In this document: positions 1 through 11,887 of the stretch, piece after piece
Layout: every line of letters starts with the position of its first letter
Numbering within the stretch: position 1 is the stretch's first letter
Assembly: GCA_024760905.1 (NCBI GenBank)
Contig: CM045737.1
Coordinates: 17,400,848-17,464,847 of the forward strand
Reading direction: 5' to 3'
Length of the DNA: 64,000 nucleotides
From: Plotosus lineatus
Lineage: Eukaryota; Chordata; Actinopteri; Siluriformes; Plotosidae
Program-made: the position numbers and the translations under genes
Notes under the pieces: model-generated
Databases searched by the model: none
The model's input: only the letters and a program-made list of their open reading frames with translations
What the model was told of the DNA's origin: nothing

Positions 1-109
1 CAAGAAGAAAAGAGCACCTACACAGGTGAGGATCTATTCACACTGCAACACAGATATAACCAGATATAATCAGGAATATTTCATTAAACAGTATAATTAT
101 TTCCATATA

Positions 110-570
110 CAGTGGTACCTCAGCTTACAATAGTCCCAGCAAATGAAAAATCCAGGTTACGAAAAACATTTTCCAAAATCTTTTGTCTCTGTACAAGTTC
201 TCCTTACGAAACAAGCCAAACGCGCCATTCAAACATTCAAACGCATCATTCAAACATTCAAACACGAGCCACTTTCCCATTGACTATCTTCCAACATCCC
301 GCCTTGCTGGCCTCCCATTGGCTAGGAGGGATGACGCAGCTCCCTCCCATTGGCTATCTCCCAACATCCCACCCCCTCTGGCCTCTCATTGGCTAGGAGG
401 GATGATGCAGCTATTACACAGATATTATTTTTGGCTATTATGGTGCTGCATCTCCCATAATGCTTTTCGTGTAAAGGACAGAGTTACTGTTTTTTGACTC
501 AGGCTTTTAACCTTCCATGAACATTTGTAAGATTATAAGTCTGCTAAGAAGACATGGTCAACACACGCGT

Positions 571-607
<37 letters not shown>

Positions 608-888
608 AACATGCGTGCGTGTGATTTCCAGTGCGAGTGAAAAGAGGAAGCGGGCTCATGATATCGCAAAGGAATATGGCCAAACCCGTCTACCATTGGT
701 ACGATATTGAAGCAGAAGGAGGTCTTAAAAGGCATGCTTTTATAATTTTTAAAGGGTTTAAGGGGTAGTATTGGGGGCCTTGGAACAAATCATGCATTTT
801 ACATGTAAAATACAGTTCAATTTACGAAAAATCCAAGTTAAGAAAAAGGCTCTGGGACAGATTAATTTCGTAAGGTGAGGTACCACTG
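110..888 (+). mobile_element. Tigger-type family 1 element, GGTACC-terminal type, non-autonomous
   Basis: Terminal inverted repeats (left end CAGTGGTACCTCAGCTTACA, right end its complement) are flanked by a TA at 108-109 and 889-890, as expected for pogo/Tigger elements that duplicate TA. The interior keeps scraps of the family transposase start (around 640-735) but no usable frame. A CA microsatellite lies inside. The body is shared with the copy at 23644-24439 in reverse orientation, so both descend from one internally deleted, mobile progenitor. Confidence 0.85.
572..604. repeat. (CA)n microsatellite inside Tigger-type element
   Basis: A pure CA run within the element body. The same position in the copy at 23644-24439 also holds a CA/GT run, so the repeat seed travelled with the element. 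Confidence 0.95.
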
Positions 889-1252
889 TATTACAAAACA
901 GATAAATAATTCTATATTGATTTATAAGTATATTTGTTATGTATTATTATAGAGTTAGTTAGCTTTAATCACTGAATTAAAAGATAACCATCACCCATAA
1001 CCCTGTGTGACATGTGCAGCTGACACAGGAAGCATATGACTTTGATCATTTCTTTTTTCCACAGAAGTCAGGATCTACTGTCATAGTTTGATCTTTTGAT
1101 TGATTTTGCTATTTTGTTCTGTATGTTTTAATGGACATGAGCAAGCTTAGATTAGGATCTGTTTAACCTGAATTTAAGTCTGATGCTCCGCTGAGAGAGA
1201 TAGAATGAGAAGGAGAAAAGGGGAGAGATGTGAAGGCATAGAGAAACAGCAT

Positions 1253-1296
<44 letters not shown>

Positions 1297-2195
1297 CACA
1301 CACACACACACACACACACATACACATACACATACACACACAAAATACTGGCGGGGGTCAACTGGGCCGTCGCTAAGCAACCTCCTGTTCCTGTCCTGGT
1401 TGCTGTGGAGTGGCTGCTCTGATTGGCGGATGTGAAACAGCAAAATGAATTAGTGTTACATAACTGTATGTGTTCTTGTGAACGAATCAGAAAGGAGTCA
1501 CCATCAACAAACTATCATGAGCATTTATCTGACTTCTTTCTCCAACCCTAGAAAAGGTCTCCAGAGAAAATGTAAATGCAGCGTGACTCACTGTGGGAAG
1601 CTCTCAGCGAGATTTATTATTGTTTTCTCAAGTTGTCATGTCAACTTTTTCACCGTGATATGCCTGTACGCAGTGGGAGAAAATGTCATGCCTTCAGGGC
1701 CACGCGGTAACATGTAGCATGCTATAACACAAACACCTCTCCCTCTGTTCATTTAAATGTAAAGCTTCACATTTGTTTCACTCGCTAAACAATTCACCTA
1801 GGTTATTGGCCATGCGGATTCTTTTTATACATGAGTTAATGAGTCCCAGAGATTCTGTATCCTGCCAAACTTCTCTATTCAAATGATGTAGGTTCGGGTT
1901 AACTCAGTCTGAGTTACGGGTTGCAGTCTGAGCCATTGCAGTGACAGACACTCTTTAATTCCAGCAGAAGGGCTGCATGCGTCTAAAGCTGTGCACAAGT
2001 TTCCCCCTCCCACTATCAGCATAACCCTGCTGCTGCTCCCGGTCCTACACAGAGACTGACTGGAGATGACCCTCATGCCATGTGTGCCAGCTATAATTAG
2101 CTTCTACTTCAATACTCATCTTTACTTTTCTACAACATGATAATTAATTAGGCCTCTTGCTTCCCCAGGCAGTAATTCCTCTCTCACAAATCTTT

Positions 2196-2227
<32 letters not shown>

Positions 2228-2503
2228 CTGGAATATTCGCTCTGTTTTTCCTCCAGCCTCGTCTCTATTTTTTTCTTCTGCTCTTTGTTACAGATATTGA
2301 ACTACTAAATATGTATATACTTGGCAGAAATCCAGTTATCCCAATTTCCTTAATGCTACCTTGCTCCTCGTTATTGATCTTAGTGCATGTTTTCTCAGAG
2401 AAATTGGCCTCAGACCATCACTGAATAATACAAGGTTTGTTGAAGGTCAATACAAGCTTGTCAAAAACTCAACACAAGCTATTCTCTTTCCTGTAATTTG
2501 TAG
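889..2503. other. Intergenic or intronic sequence, no gene seen
   Basis: AT-rich sequence with no recognisable element. It holds the CA run at 1256-1342 and a (GTTTT)n tract near 2193-2226. If the exon at 2504 is real, this is its upstream intron. Confidence 0.5.
1256..1342. repeat. (CA)n microsatellite
   Basis: Long, slightly interrupted CA run. It produces false VCVCVC and THTHTH open frames. Confidence 0.95.
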
Positions 2504-2678
2504 ATTGTGTCCAATGCTGTGATGCTGCCACCAGTGACCCCTCAGACTCCCCCTGCCCCTACTCCTCCTCTAGTCATAGAAAGTGGCCCTGTGTCGTATG
2601 AGGAGCACACTGAGGAAGAAGAGGATGAAGAGGTGGAAGAGCCCTGTGTCAGTGCCCTAAAGCTTATAGGAGGCAATG
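2504..2678 (+). CDS. Candidate internal exon, acidic and proline-rich peptide
   Basis: A pyrimidine-rich stretch ends in TTTGTAG at 2503. It is followed by 175 bases open in one frame, starting I-V-S-N-A-V-M-L-P. The exon would end before GTCAGT at 2679, a reasonable donor. The peptide has a proline-rich segment (PPVTPQTPPAPTPP), then an acidic run (EEHTEEEEDEEVEEP) and ends VSALKLIGGNG. Such composition and codon use are unlike the repeat relics nearby and suit a disordered linker in a vertebrate protein. I do not recognise the parent gene. The length is not a multiple of three (phase 1 remainder), and no partner exon was found in the window, so it could also be a chance frame. Confidence 0.38.
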
Positions 2679-2785
2679 GTCAGTACACATCTTCAACAGT
2701 CTGGCTGAAGAAAGTTCTAGTTTCTGATTAGAATGTGAGGTAGATTATATTTGTATACCTCAGTGTTGCCGGATTGTTAATTTCT

Positions 2786-2892
2786 GAATTGAGGCACTGA
2801 ACCATAAGTCACTGAACTACTGAAACACCATCAGTCACATTTCATGAAATGTGATTTATGTGGTTTTTGATCTCAGTGCCTCAATTTATGTG
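2786..2892. repeat. Imperfect palindrome with a perfect 20-bp core
   Basis: The core at 2835-2854 (TCACATTTCATGAAATGTGA) is a perfect palindrome. Outer arms TGAGGCACTGA (2790-2800) and TCAGTGCCTCA (2873-2883) are also complementary, so the whole segment can fold as one hairpin. It may be a small MITE; terminal repeats of a known family were not recognised. Confidence 0.7.
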
Positions 2893-3330
2893 ACAGACAT
2901 TTCAGAGTTGGCTAAACACCTTCAACTCCCTTTGAACCCGTTTCTCTTTGTTGAATTGACATTGAGAGCACAGCAAATAATATGTTACAAAAAGAGAACA
3001 TTCGATGCCAATTATGTAAAGCCTTTCTTATATGGGGAATGTTCTTTTGGGCGCACATTACATGTGTAATATGAGTACTGGCAGACCTCCCAAGCTCAAT
3101 ATAGTCATGGAATATGGCTTGTATTGTCGTCCCATGTCCGTCTGGCGTCCACATGCTCCACCACCGGAAACCCAATAAGGCTGCCATGTCACCGATTTAA
3201 TACTGATTGTCTGTTATTTACTCCTGACTTGCATAAAGATGCAAGTGGTTTTATATATCTTAATATATATTACATAAGATTTATAAGTAACGAAACGAAA
3301 TCCAAAAAATAGAGTTTGATACACCACTAC

Positions 3331-3666
3331 TCAAGGGCAGCGGTGGCCTTGGGGTAAGGTGCTGGATTGCTGATCCCAAGGTTGGGGGTTCAAACGCGAC
3401 TTTCAACAGGTTGTCAATGCCGTCCCCGCAGTACAGGTAACTGGGTTATGAACGGCTGGCCATGTCCCTCATCGTCTATGGTGAGAGGCATGTAAAAGAA
3501 CCATTGCTGACTTTCGTCAAGAGTAGCTGCTTAGCTGTCAGCATGTTTCTCCCTGCCATGGCCTGGTGAGCTATCCAGGGTGTATTCTGCCCTCACCCAG
3601 TCGGCTGAGATGGATGCTAGCCTCCCCATGACCCTAATTAGGAATAAGTGGTTCAGAAAATCAATG
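3331..3666 (+). mobile_element. tRNA-headed SINE, body B with L2-type tail
   Basis: A tRNA-like head (GGTGGCCTTGGGGTAAGG, then a B-box-like GGTTCAAAC) leads into a body containing AAAGAACCATTGCTGACTTT and an L2-type 3' end (CCCTAATTAGG...GGTTCAGAAAA). Flanking 10-mers at 3321-3330 and 3667-3676 match in 9 of 10 bases and are probable target duplications. Confidence 0.85.
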
Positions 3667-3753
3667 ACACCACCACTTAGATGCACATACACCACAGTAA
3701 AAACATACAATTTAACTCAGGCAGGCAGACAGACTTACCAGTCTACTTACCAA

Positions 3754-5258
3754 CAGGATTCCAAAAATGTTGGGACACTATACAAATTGTGAATAAAAAC
3801 TGAATGCAATGATGTGGATGTGCCAAATTTCCATATTTTTTTCTGAATTGCACACAAATGACAAGGTCAAAAGTTTCAACTGAGAAAATGTATAATTTTA
3901 AGGGGAAAATGTGTTGATTTTAAATTTCATGGTGTCAACAAATCTCAAAAAATGTTGGGACAAGGCCATTTTCACCCATTTGAGGCATCCCCTCTTCTTC
4001 TTACAACAGTCTACAAATGTCTGGGGACTGAGGAGACAAGTTTCTCAAGTTTAGAAATAGGAATGCTGTCCCATTCTTGTCTAATACAGGCCTCAAACTG
4101 TCCATCTGTCTTGGGCCTTCTTTGTTGCACCTTCCTCTTTATGATGCACCAAATGTTCTCTATAGGTGAAAGATCTAGACTGCAGGCTGGCCACTTCAAT
4201 ACCTGGATCCTTTTCTTACACAGCCATGGTGTTGTAATTAACGCTGCATGTGGTCTGGCATTATCGTGTTGAAAAATGCAAGGTCTTCTCTGAAAGAGAC
4301 GACGTCTGGATGGGAGCATATGTTGTTCTAGAACCTGAATATACCTTTCTGCATTGACGGTGCCTTTCCAGATGTGCAAGCTGCCCATGCCACATGCACT
4401 CATGCGACCCCATACCCTCACAGATGCAGGCTTCTGAACTGAGTACTGATATTGGGTTGTCCTTGTCCTCTTTAGTCCGGGTGACATGGTGTCCAAGTTT
4501 TCCATAAAGAACTTCGAATCGTGATTCATCTGACCACAGAACAATTTTCCACTTTGCCACACTCCATTTTAAATGAACCCTGGCCCAAAGAAAATGTCTG
4601 CGCTTCTGGGTCTTGTTTAGAAATGGCTTCTTCTTTGTACTGTAGAGTTTCAGCTGGCAATGGCGGCTGGCACGGTGGATTGTGTTCACTGACGACAATG
4701 GTTTCTGGAAGTATTGTTGAACCCATTCTGTGATTTCCCTGACAGTTGCATTCCTGTTTTTCGTGCAGTGCTGTTTAAGGGCCCAAAGATCACTGGCATC
4801 CAATATGGTTTTTCAGGCTTGACCCTTACGCACAGAGATTGTTCCAGATTCTCTGAATCTTTGCATGATGTTATGCACTGTAGATGATGATAACTTCAAA
4901 CCCTTTGCAATTTTTCGCTGAGAAACACCTTTCTGATATTGCTCCATTATCTTTCTGCGCAACATTGGGGGAATTAGTGATCCTCTACCCATCTTCGATT
5001 CTGAGAGACACTGCCACTCTGAGAAGCTCTTTTTATACTCAGTCATGTTGCCAATGGACATCATTAGTGGTAATTGGTCTTCCAGCTGTTCGTTATAGGT
5101 GCAATTAACTTTTCCAGCCTCTTATTGCTACCTCTCCCAACCTTTTTGAGATTTGTTGACACCATGAAATTTAAAATCAACATATTTTCCCCCTTAAAAT
5201 GATACATTTTCTCAATTTAAACTTTTGACCTGTCATCTATGTTCTATTCGGAATAAAA
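3754..5258 (-). mobile_element. Tc1-like element with long inverted repeats, 5' end truncated
   Basis: The left end (CCAAAAATGTTGGGACAC) and the inner repeat at 3839-3968 are matched in inverse orientation at 5130-5257, giving the long inverted repeats with internal matching blocks typical of fish Tc1 elements. About 85 bases of the outer right repeat are missing, so the copy cannot be mobilised normally. Between the repeats lies a broken transposase on the minus strand. Confidence 0.85.
4011..4992 (-). pseudogene. Tc1-like transposase, frameshifted
   Basis: Read from 4992 down. The N-terminal helix-turn-helix region (MGRGSLIPPMLRRKIMEQYQ... with KIAKGLKLSSSTVHNI) ends at an in-frame stop near 4813. 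The second frame (4803-4261) carries the first catalytic aspartate in LWSDESRFE. The third (4562-4011) carries QHDNARPHAA with the second aspartate and LSPIENIWCIIKR with the glutamate, a DD34E layout. At least one stop and one frameshift break it. Tc1-family transposases are about 340 residues long, and the pieces together cover nearly all of that. Confidence 0.9.
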
Positions 5259-5526
5259 TAAGAAATAAAAACCCTTCCACCACATTTACCTCCCATTTCT
5301 CCCCCCTAATTTGGTCACCTGCCAATTCCTACCTACCAGCCAGATTCAGACTGCTAAGGGTGAAGTCAGTCACATGCTTCCTTCAATACGCATGAAGCCA
5401 GCCAAGTGCATCCTGCTTCATACCGTTGCTCATGCTGTGTCAGAAGGCGGTGCAACACACCGAGAAAAATGCTCGTTTTAGTTCAGTTCACTGTATTGCT
5501 GGGATATTTGATATGCAGCTTAGAAT
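5259..5526. other. Short unassigned spacer
   Basis: Non-repetitive sequence between the Tc1-like element and a SINE. Nothing recognised. Confidence 0.4.
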
Positions 5527-5802
5527 GCGGCACAGTGGCATAGTGGTTAGCACGTCTGACTCACAGCAAGAAGGTCTGCATTCGATTCCCAGCCTGGGCG
5601 TTTCTGTGTGGAGTTTGCATGTTCTCTTTGTGCTTGCGTGGGTTTCCTCTGGGTACCTCTGGTTTCCTCCCACAGTCACAAAAACATGCACATACGGCTA
5701 ACTGGCTGTTTCAGATCTCCCCTAGGTGTGAATGGTTGTGTGAGTGTTGGCCCTGCGATGGCTTGGTGAGCTGTCCAGGGAGTACCCCGCCCTCGCCTGG
5801 AG
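5527..5802 (+). mobile_element. tRNA-headed SINE, type A, 3' truncated
   Basis: The head GCGGCACAGTGGCATAGTGG, a B box in ATTCGATTCCCAG and the body GTGTGGAGTTTGCATGTTC match the common fish SINE with an L2-like tail. The copy stops at 5802, where a pogo-type element begins, so one insertion or deletion cut the other. Confidence 0.8.
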
Positions 5803-6649
5803 TGCTTTAAAAATTGGAGTGGGTGGGCGCTTATTGAAATGTTACCAGTGAGAGTGGAAGGGTAAATGCTTATTACCATCCAGGTGGAAAACATGAATAA
5901 TAACAGAACAATAAAAGGGTTTTACTGTATTTGTGTTCTTCATTTTGTGGTATCAACCAAACAACTTACATGAAAGCTGAAAATAAACAGAAAACAGCAT
6001 AAATAAAAAAAAAAGACCGCTTACTTTTCCCTCTTGTTGCTGTTCCTTTAAAAATTTTCCCCGAAGTAAAATCGAGCCAATCAACACAAATGTCAACTTT
6101 AGCACATGGCACATTGAACCAATCAACACGAACATAAACAACAGCACATGGCCAGAAATGTGCTTAAATTTATGAAGTTAGTGAGCAGGCAAACCGGGTG
6201 AAAAATACTCGTCATCACTTTCTGATAGGTCGATATCTGGCTCATCGCTCCATTCATTCAGAGCATACCGTAGTTTTTGCTGGAGCAGTTTCTAATGGTT
6301 CATTGGTTGTTGGACATTTATTAATCATTAATTATAATATAATATATAAAATAAACATTAATTAAAAATATTTTGCTGTTTTATAAAGCGACGGAACAAT
6401 CAAATGTGTTGTTACAGATGAACATTGTAGACATTCCCCAGTGCCAGGGGGTTTTGAAATACTGTGTAAACTCACTTTTGCAGGCAGTGAACACCCCATT
6501 TTACGGTTACAGAGACTGATCCAATAGAATTGATTAGTACGATTTTGCTCCCAGTACACATGGGTGGCTATTAGATGTAAGAACAAAAACACTGGGGGTG
6601 GGGTGGGGGTGGGGGCTTATTGGGTCAGAGCGGTTATTACGTCGAATAC

Positions 6650-6651
<2 letters not shown>
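5803..6651 (-). mobile_element. pogo-type family 5 element, one end truncated
   Basis: The right terminus ends ...GTCGAATACGG before TATATA. It matches the inverted terminal repeat of the copy at 52328-53134 (CCATATTCGACATAATAAGC). Interior blocks are shared with that copy in reverse order, including sequence around 6180-6260 complementary to the acidic tail coded at 52694-52765. The left terminus is lost at the SINE junction. Confidence 0.75.

Positions 6652-6718
<67 letters not shown>
6652..6718. repeat. (TA)n microsatellite
   Basis: Pure TA run directly abutting the end of a TA-targeting element. Either the element landed in a TA tract or its TA duplication seeded the expansion. Confidence 0.95.
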
Positions 6719-6724
<6 letters not shown>

Positions 6725-7359
6725 AAATAAGTATTTTAAGTTTAGTTTCAATTTTATTAAATAAAAAGAACATTTGTAACTTTCTCTATTCAAATCAACA
6801 TTTATGATTGGCTTTTTAAAATTTTGTTTTATTGTTTTAATTTTTAAATCATATATTATAAACTGATGTAATCCAATTATTTCAAATTACATTTCTGAAC
6901 TTTGCCTCCTGTTCCAGAATATGGCTGTGAAGCTGAAGAGGAAGAAGTTTTTTAGAGCAGTGTTTTCATCACCAATCCATGATTTCATCAGCTTTTGAGT
7001 GATATCCTCTACTATATATATATATATATATATATGAGTAGAGCCCTCATTAGTATATAGGCCCTCGTTATTCCCGGGGGTTTGGTTCCGGCCTCTCCAG
7101 CGAATGAAAATAATCCGCGAGTTCTGTACCCGGAAGTAAAACCCCATGTATCATATTACATGCGTGAATGATCAACCGAAAGTAAAATACCATGTATCTA
7201 TTACATGCGGTAAAACATGCTTCTTAAACACATGCTATAGACAGTCCTACTCATTAATACAGTATTAATGAAGTAAAATGTAGTAATGATTAAGAAAAAC
7301 CTTTTAATTTTGTACTGTGATATTTATTAATAAAATATAGAAACATTATACAGCATATG

Positions 7360-7502
<143 letters not shown>

Positions 7503-7562
7503 TTATTTATTTATATATACATACATATAGTATGTATATATTTTCATTTTGTATGTATATAT

Positions 7563-8152
7563 TACCCAATTAAGCTCCATGATACCACTCAAACAACACC
7601 AGCTAAGCGCCAGATAAAGGTAATGACGTTGCATGTCTCTTCTGAAGAAATAAGACTTTCTAAGCAAGTGCGCGTTTTTGCTTACTTGAAAGATCAGAAG
7701 TCCGGATAAGCTGCGCTTCGTCTCACAAGCTCCGTGTGTCACTTGCGACAAACGCCTCACATTCAAAAAGAAAGGACTTAAGCAGCGCACTATAATTGAG
7801 GTGAGCGTGTGGTTTGTTTATAAGGAGTAGATGAGAGGACTTAACTCAGGTGTGAACTGCATTCATCCTGAGCAGCTCAGCCACGCCCCTCAGCCGGAGC
7901 GGGGAGAAAACACACACACAAGCATTCTGAACATTAACTTAGGTACTGTACTGGCATGATAATCAAAAAATACTTTAATACTACAGCTTTACAACATTTC
8001 AGACGATTATTCCTCTTCAGGCACTTCAGAGGAAACTTGTTTCTTCAGAAGAAAGTCCTATTTCTTCAGAAGAGACATCCAACGTCATTATCTTTTTCTG
8101 GCACTTAGCCAGAGTTTGAGTGGCATCATAGAGCTTAACGGGTAATTGAAAC
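7563..8152. repeat. Inverted duplication, about 100-bp arms
   Basis: The sequence at 7563-7665 is the reverse complement, with modest divergence, of 8047-8152. Both contain the block TCTTCTGAAGAAATA...CTTTCT and a GATACCACTCAAAC-like block in opposite orientation. The loop (7666-8046) includes a GC-rich stretch similar to the module at 59749-60080. Confidence 0.8.
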
Positions 8153-8352
8153 ACACCAAAAAAAAAAAGGCTCGTTGACAACTTGTGCGCGAATGAGGAA
8201 AAAGGGGTTTACACATCATCTCAACCAATCAGCAGGAAGGACAGCCATTGGTTGAATTTGAATCACGTGACGGTTGCTCGGCAATCCACGAATAGTCAAG
8301 GGCGCGAGTGCAAACCGTGAATAGTCAAGGGCCTACTGTATATACTAGTATA

Positions 8353-9796
8353 TGAAGAGAATGAAGAGTGGAAAAGCAGTTGGTTCTGATGATATACTGT
8401 ACCTGTGGAGGTATGGAAGTGTCTAGGAGAGGTAGCAGTAGATTTTCTGACAAGAACATTCAACAAGGTCTTAGAGAGTGAGCAGATGCCAGAGGAATGG
8501 AGGAGAAGTGTGTTGGTTCCCATTTTTAAGAACAAGGGAGACGTGCAAAGTTGTGGCAACTACAGAGGGATAAAGTTGATGATCCATACGATGAAGTTAT
8601 GGGAAAGAATAGTGGAAGCTAGACTTAGGGCAGAAGTCAGCATTTGTGAACAACAGTTTGGTTTCATGCCAAGAAAGAGCACCACAGATGCAGTGTTTGC
8701 TTTGAGGATGTTAATAGAGAAGTACAGAGAAAGTCAGAGGGAGCTACATTGTGCCTTTGTGAATCTGGAGAAAGCATATGACAGAGTGCCAAGAGAAGAA
8801 CTGTGGTATTGCACGAGGAAGTCTGGAGTGGCAGAGAGGTATGTTAGAGTGGTCCAGGACATGAATGAGAGATGAAAGACAGTTGTGAGATGTGCTGTCG
8901 GCGTGACCGAAGAATTCAAGGTGGAGGTAGGACTGCATCAAGGCTCAGCTCTGAGCCCCTTCTTGTTTGCGATGGTGATGGACAGGCTGACAGACGAGGT
9001 TAGACAAGAATCTCCATGGACTATGATGTTTGCAGATGACATTGTGATCTGTAGTGAGAGCAGAGAACAAGTGGAGGAAAATTTAGAGAGGTGGAGACAT
9101 GCCCTAGAAAGGAGAGGAATGAAGGTTAGCCTCAGTAAGTCAGAATACATGTGTGTGAATGAGAAGGACCCAAGAGGAATGGTGAGGTTTCAGGGAGCAG
9201 AGATAAAGATACTTAGGCTCAACAATCCAGAGCAATGGAGAGTGTGGAAAAGAGGTGAAGAAGCGTGTGCAGGCAGGCTGGAATGGTTGGAGAAAAGTGT
9301 CCGGTGTGATGTGTGATAGGAGAGTATCAGAAAGAATGAAAGGAAAAGTGTACAATACGGTGATGACGCCAACGATGTTGTAAGGTTTAGAAACGGTGGC
9401 GCTGAGGAAAAGACAGGAGGCAGAGCTGGAGGTAGCAGAGATGAAAATGTTGAGGTTCTCTTTGGGAGTAACGAGGATGGATAGGATCAGGAATGAGTAC
9501 ATCAGAGGGACAGCACATGTAAGACGTTTTGGAGACAAAAGTCAGAGAGGCTAGATTGAGATGGTTTGGATATGTACAGGGGAGGGATAGTGAATATATT
9601 GGTAGTAGGATGCTGAGTTTGGAACTACCAGGCAGTAGGTCTAGAGAAAGACCAAAAAAGAGATTTATGGATGTGGTGAGGGAAGACATGAAGGTTGTTG
9701 GCGTAAGAGAAGAAGATACAGAGGACAGGGTGAAATGGAGGCTGATGATTTGATTTACTGTGGCGACCCCTGAAGGGAATAGCCGAAAGGAAAAGA

Positions 9797-9799
<3 letters not shown>
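8353..9799 (+). mobile_element. RTE-type LINE, 5' truncated
   Basis: Carries the RT and C-terminal part of the single ORF, then the 3' end GTGGCGACCCCTGAAGG...GCCGAAAGGAAAAGAAG running straight into an AT microsatellite. The same 3' end closes the fragments at 20224, 26396, 41567 and 41980. It begins right after the TA flank of the family 4 element. The clade is called RTE from the RT motifs and this tail. Confidence 0.85.
8402..9753 (+). pseudogene. RTE-type reverse transcriptase, stop codon and frameshifts
   Basis: The reading frame runs from 8402 to 9316 with one TGA at 8873-8875. Visible RT motifs: NYRGIKL, EQQFGFMPRKSTTDA, FVNLEKAYDRVPREELW, GLHQGSALSPFLFA and the catalytic FADD at 9029-9040. 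Downstream, after a frameshift near 9200-9320, the C-terminal segment reads RWFGYVQGRDSEYIGSRML and ends near the tail. The endonuclease domain expected upstream is absent. The copy is dead, but all catalytic RT residues can still be read. Confidence 0.88.
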
Positions 9800-9865
<66 letters not shown>

Positions 9866-9902
9866 TAGTGTGAGATAGAGAGAGAGAGAGAGAGAGAGAG
9901 AC
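9799..9902. repeat. (AT)n then (GA)n microsatellite
   Basis: AT run to about 9863 and GA run at about 9877-9902, placed at the 3' end of the RTE copy, where a simple-repeat tail is expected. Confidence 0.95.
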
Positions 9903-11054
9903 ATTTTCAGCACATGTAGCATCTGACACACTAGAAAGGTGTGTGTGTGGGACATGTGGGAAACACATGACTGAAGACTACAACTGTATATTTTCTGACA
10001 TTGACTATTTGACCCATGTAAATCCACCAGATGTGCATTACTATAATTATGTATAGGGAAAAACAGTTTAAGAAACCATAAATACATGTGATGACGAAGC
10101 CTAATAAGCTGTCAAGGATCCAATTATACTGTTTGTCAGTGACAACTTTCACATTCATTTAGGATTGAAGCCCACTCTGGTGATGTATGGATAATGTGTG
10201 ATGGCTTTTATTGCTCTCCTCATTTTATTTCCACTTATAAATAATATAAAGTTTGTTTCTGATGCTTATCTGTTGACAGGCATGTTTTTAAAAATGACCA
10301 AAGGTGCTCTAGTTATACATGTTACATGTTATTCTGATCTTTTTTTCTGTCTTTGGTCTGTTTAGAGTTTTAGCTTTGTTAAATGCTGTTCATAAGCTCA
10401 GTTTGTATAAATGTACATAATATCTATTGAAGTAATTCCACTGTCCTTGTTAAAAAAAAAAAAAAAAAAGTTAAATTCCATGTAAATTTTTAAGCTGTAT
10501 ATTAATGGTAATATATTATGCATAGCTGTGTTTTTATTGTAATATTCCCATGTTGTTGTTGTTGTTTTCTATTCGCCATGTTTGAGCCTTTTGAATCTTT
10601 ATTAAATTCCAGAGGCAAAACCTCACAAGGCCCAGTGGTGAACAGCTGGTTGCCAGAGCACATTCCTTGGTGTAATTAAATTTACAATTTCCATGAGAAT
10701 GGGGGGCGCACAAACACACATTATTCACCCACTTGTCAAAATTTTTATTGTGTATATCGTAAACAAAACCTGACAGTGGAGTATATGTTACTCTACCAAG
10801 TTCAATTCTGCAAAATCTGCATACATGATATGTGATGCTTTGGGTGTTATTTGCATTTTTCCTCTAAATGCATGTCATTGTCTAAATTCTATCATGTCAA
10901 GATTCTTTGTTATACATGAGCCGTAGCCAGTATTATGATGGCTGCCTTTTAATGCTGATCTCCCATTTCTCACTTCTTCATCTGGAAGACATGCAGCAAT
11001 ACACAAATCTGTCAGTGTGTAATGTGAGATCACCCACAGACCCTCAGGTGTGCA

Positions 11055-11096
<42 letters not shown>

Positions 11097-11887
11097 AGGG
11101 CAGCAGATGGCGAGCACTCTACTCTCCTTGTGATATTACTGTCAGCTCACATCACTGGATTGTTTCATGAGTCATATACGCAGTTCTTTAGGCCTCCATA
11201 TATCATTATTAGGGTGTACACCTGAGACCAGTGAGACAAGGAACACAACATGTGAAAATACATCTGGTAAGTGTGGAAAAACACATTGAGTTCTCCTTTA
11301 AGTGCTTGGTTTAAATCAATGCTATAAATATAGATTAGGTTAAATTATACTCATATCGCATATCTTACAAAGCACTGAAAAGATCCTCTTTATGTTTTGT
11401 CCAGGTATCGTCTATCTCTGGTGCTGAAGTATGCAGTGTTGAGACAGTGTAAACCCTTTAATGTGGCACATTCCTTCACAGTGTTGGTGTTCAGGGAGTC
11501 GATACAGTCAATTCACCTGCCTTCATCAAGAGACCACCGGGTAATGTGACACTATAATGGTGTAGGGTTACAGCACTGTTGCCTGCCAATCATGTCTGCA
11601 GATGCAGAGTCTTTCACACTTCAACTATATCAGGTTCTTCAAAGACTGGATTAACAACACAGTCTTCTTTTTAAAAACCCCACCCTCCACCACAGACACA
11701 CACACGCACACACACACCAGAAGACCAGGCTCTGGTTTCTACCCAAAATTCCCATGAAACATGCATTTTAATCACCTTACCTACTTTAAGTCACCTGGCT
11801 CAGATATCAGGGGGATTCTTCCTAATGAATATCTCTGTTTGGTTTATTTACTTGCATCGTTTCTCCATCACTTGGGAGTTGGTGATG
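9903..11887. other. Unassigned sequence
   Basis: AT-rich, with a poly-A tract near 10452-10469 and a GT run at 11057-11094. No element or exon recognised. Confidence 0.45.
11057..11094. repeat. (GT)n microsatellite
   Basis: Uninterrupted GT dinucleotide run. Confidence 0.95.

Noticed and set aside
572..604. CRISPR array or bacterial repeat locus
   Set aside because: All regular repeats here are mono-, di-, tri- or hexanucleotide microsatellites; no spaced direct repeats with unique spacers.
1152..1443. Overlapping open frames rich in VCVCVC or THTHTH
   Set aside because: They are translations of the CA microsatellite at 1256-1342, not genes. The same applies to similar frames near 11057, 22603 and 23891.
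6534..6773. Frames with YIYIYI runs
   Set aside because: Read-through of a TA microsatellite; the same applies near 7400, 9830 and 24480.
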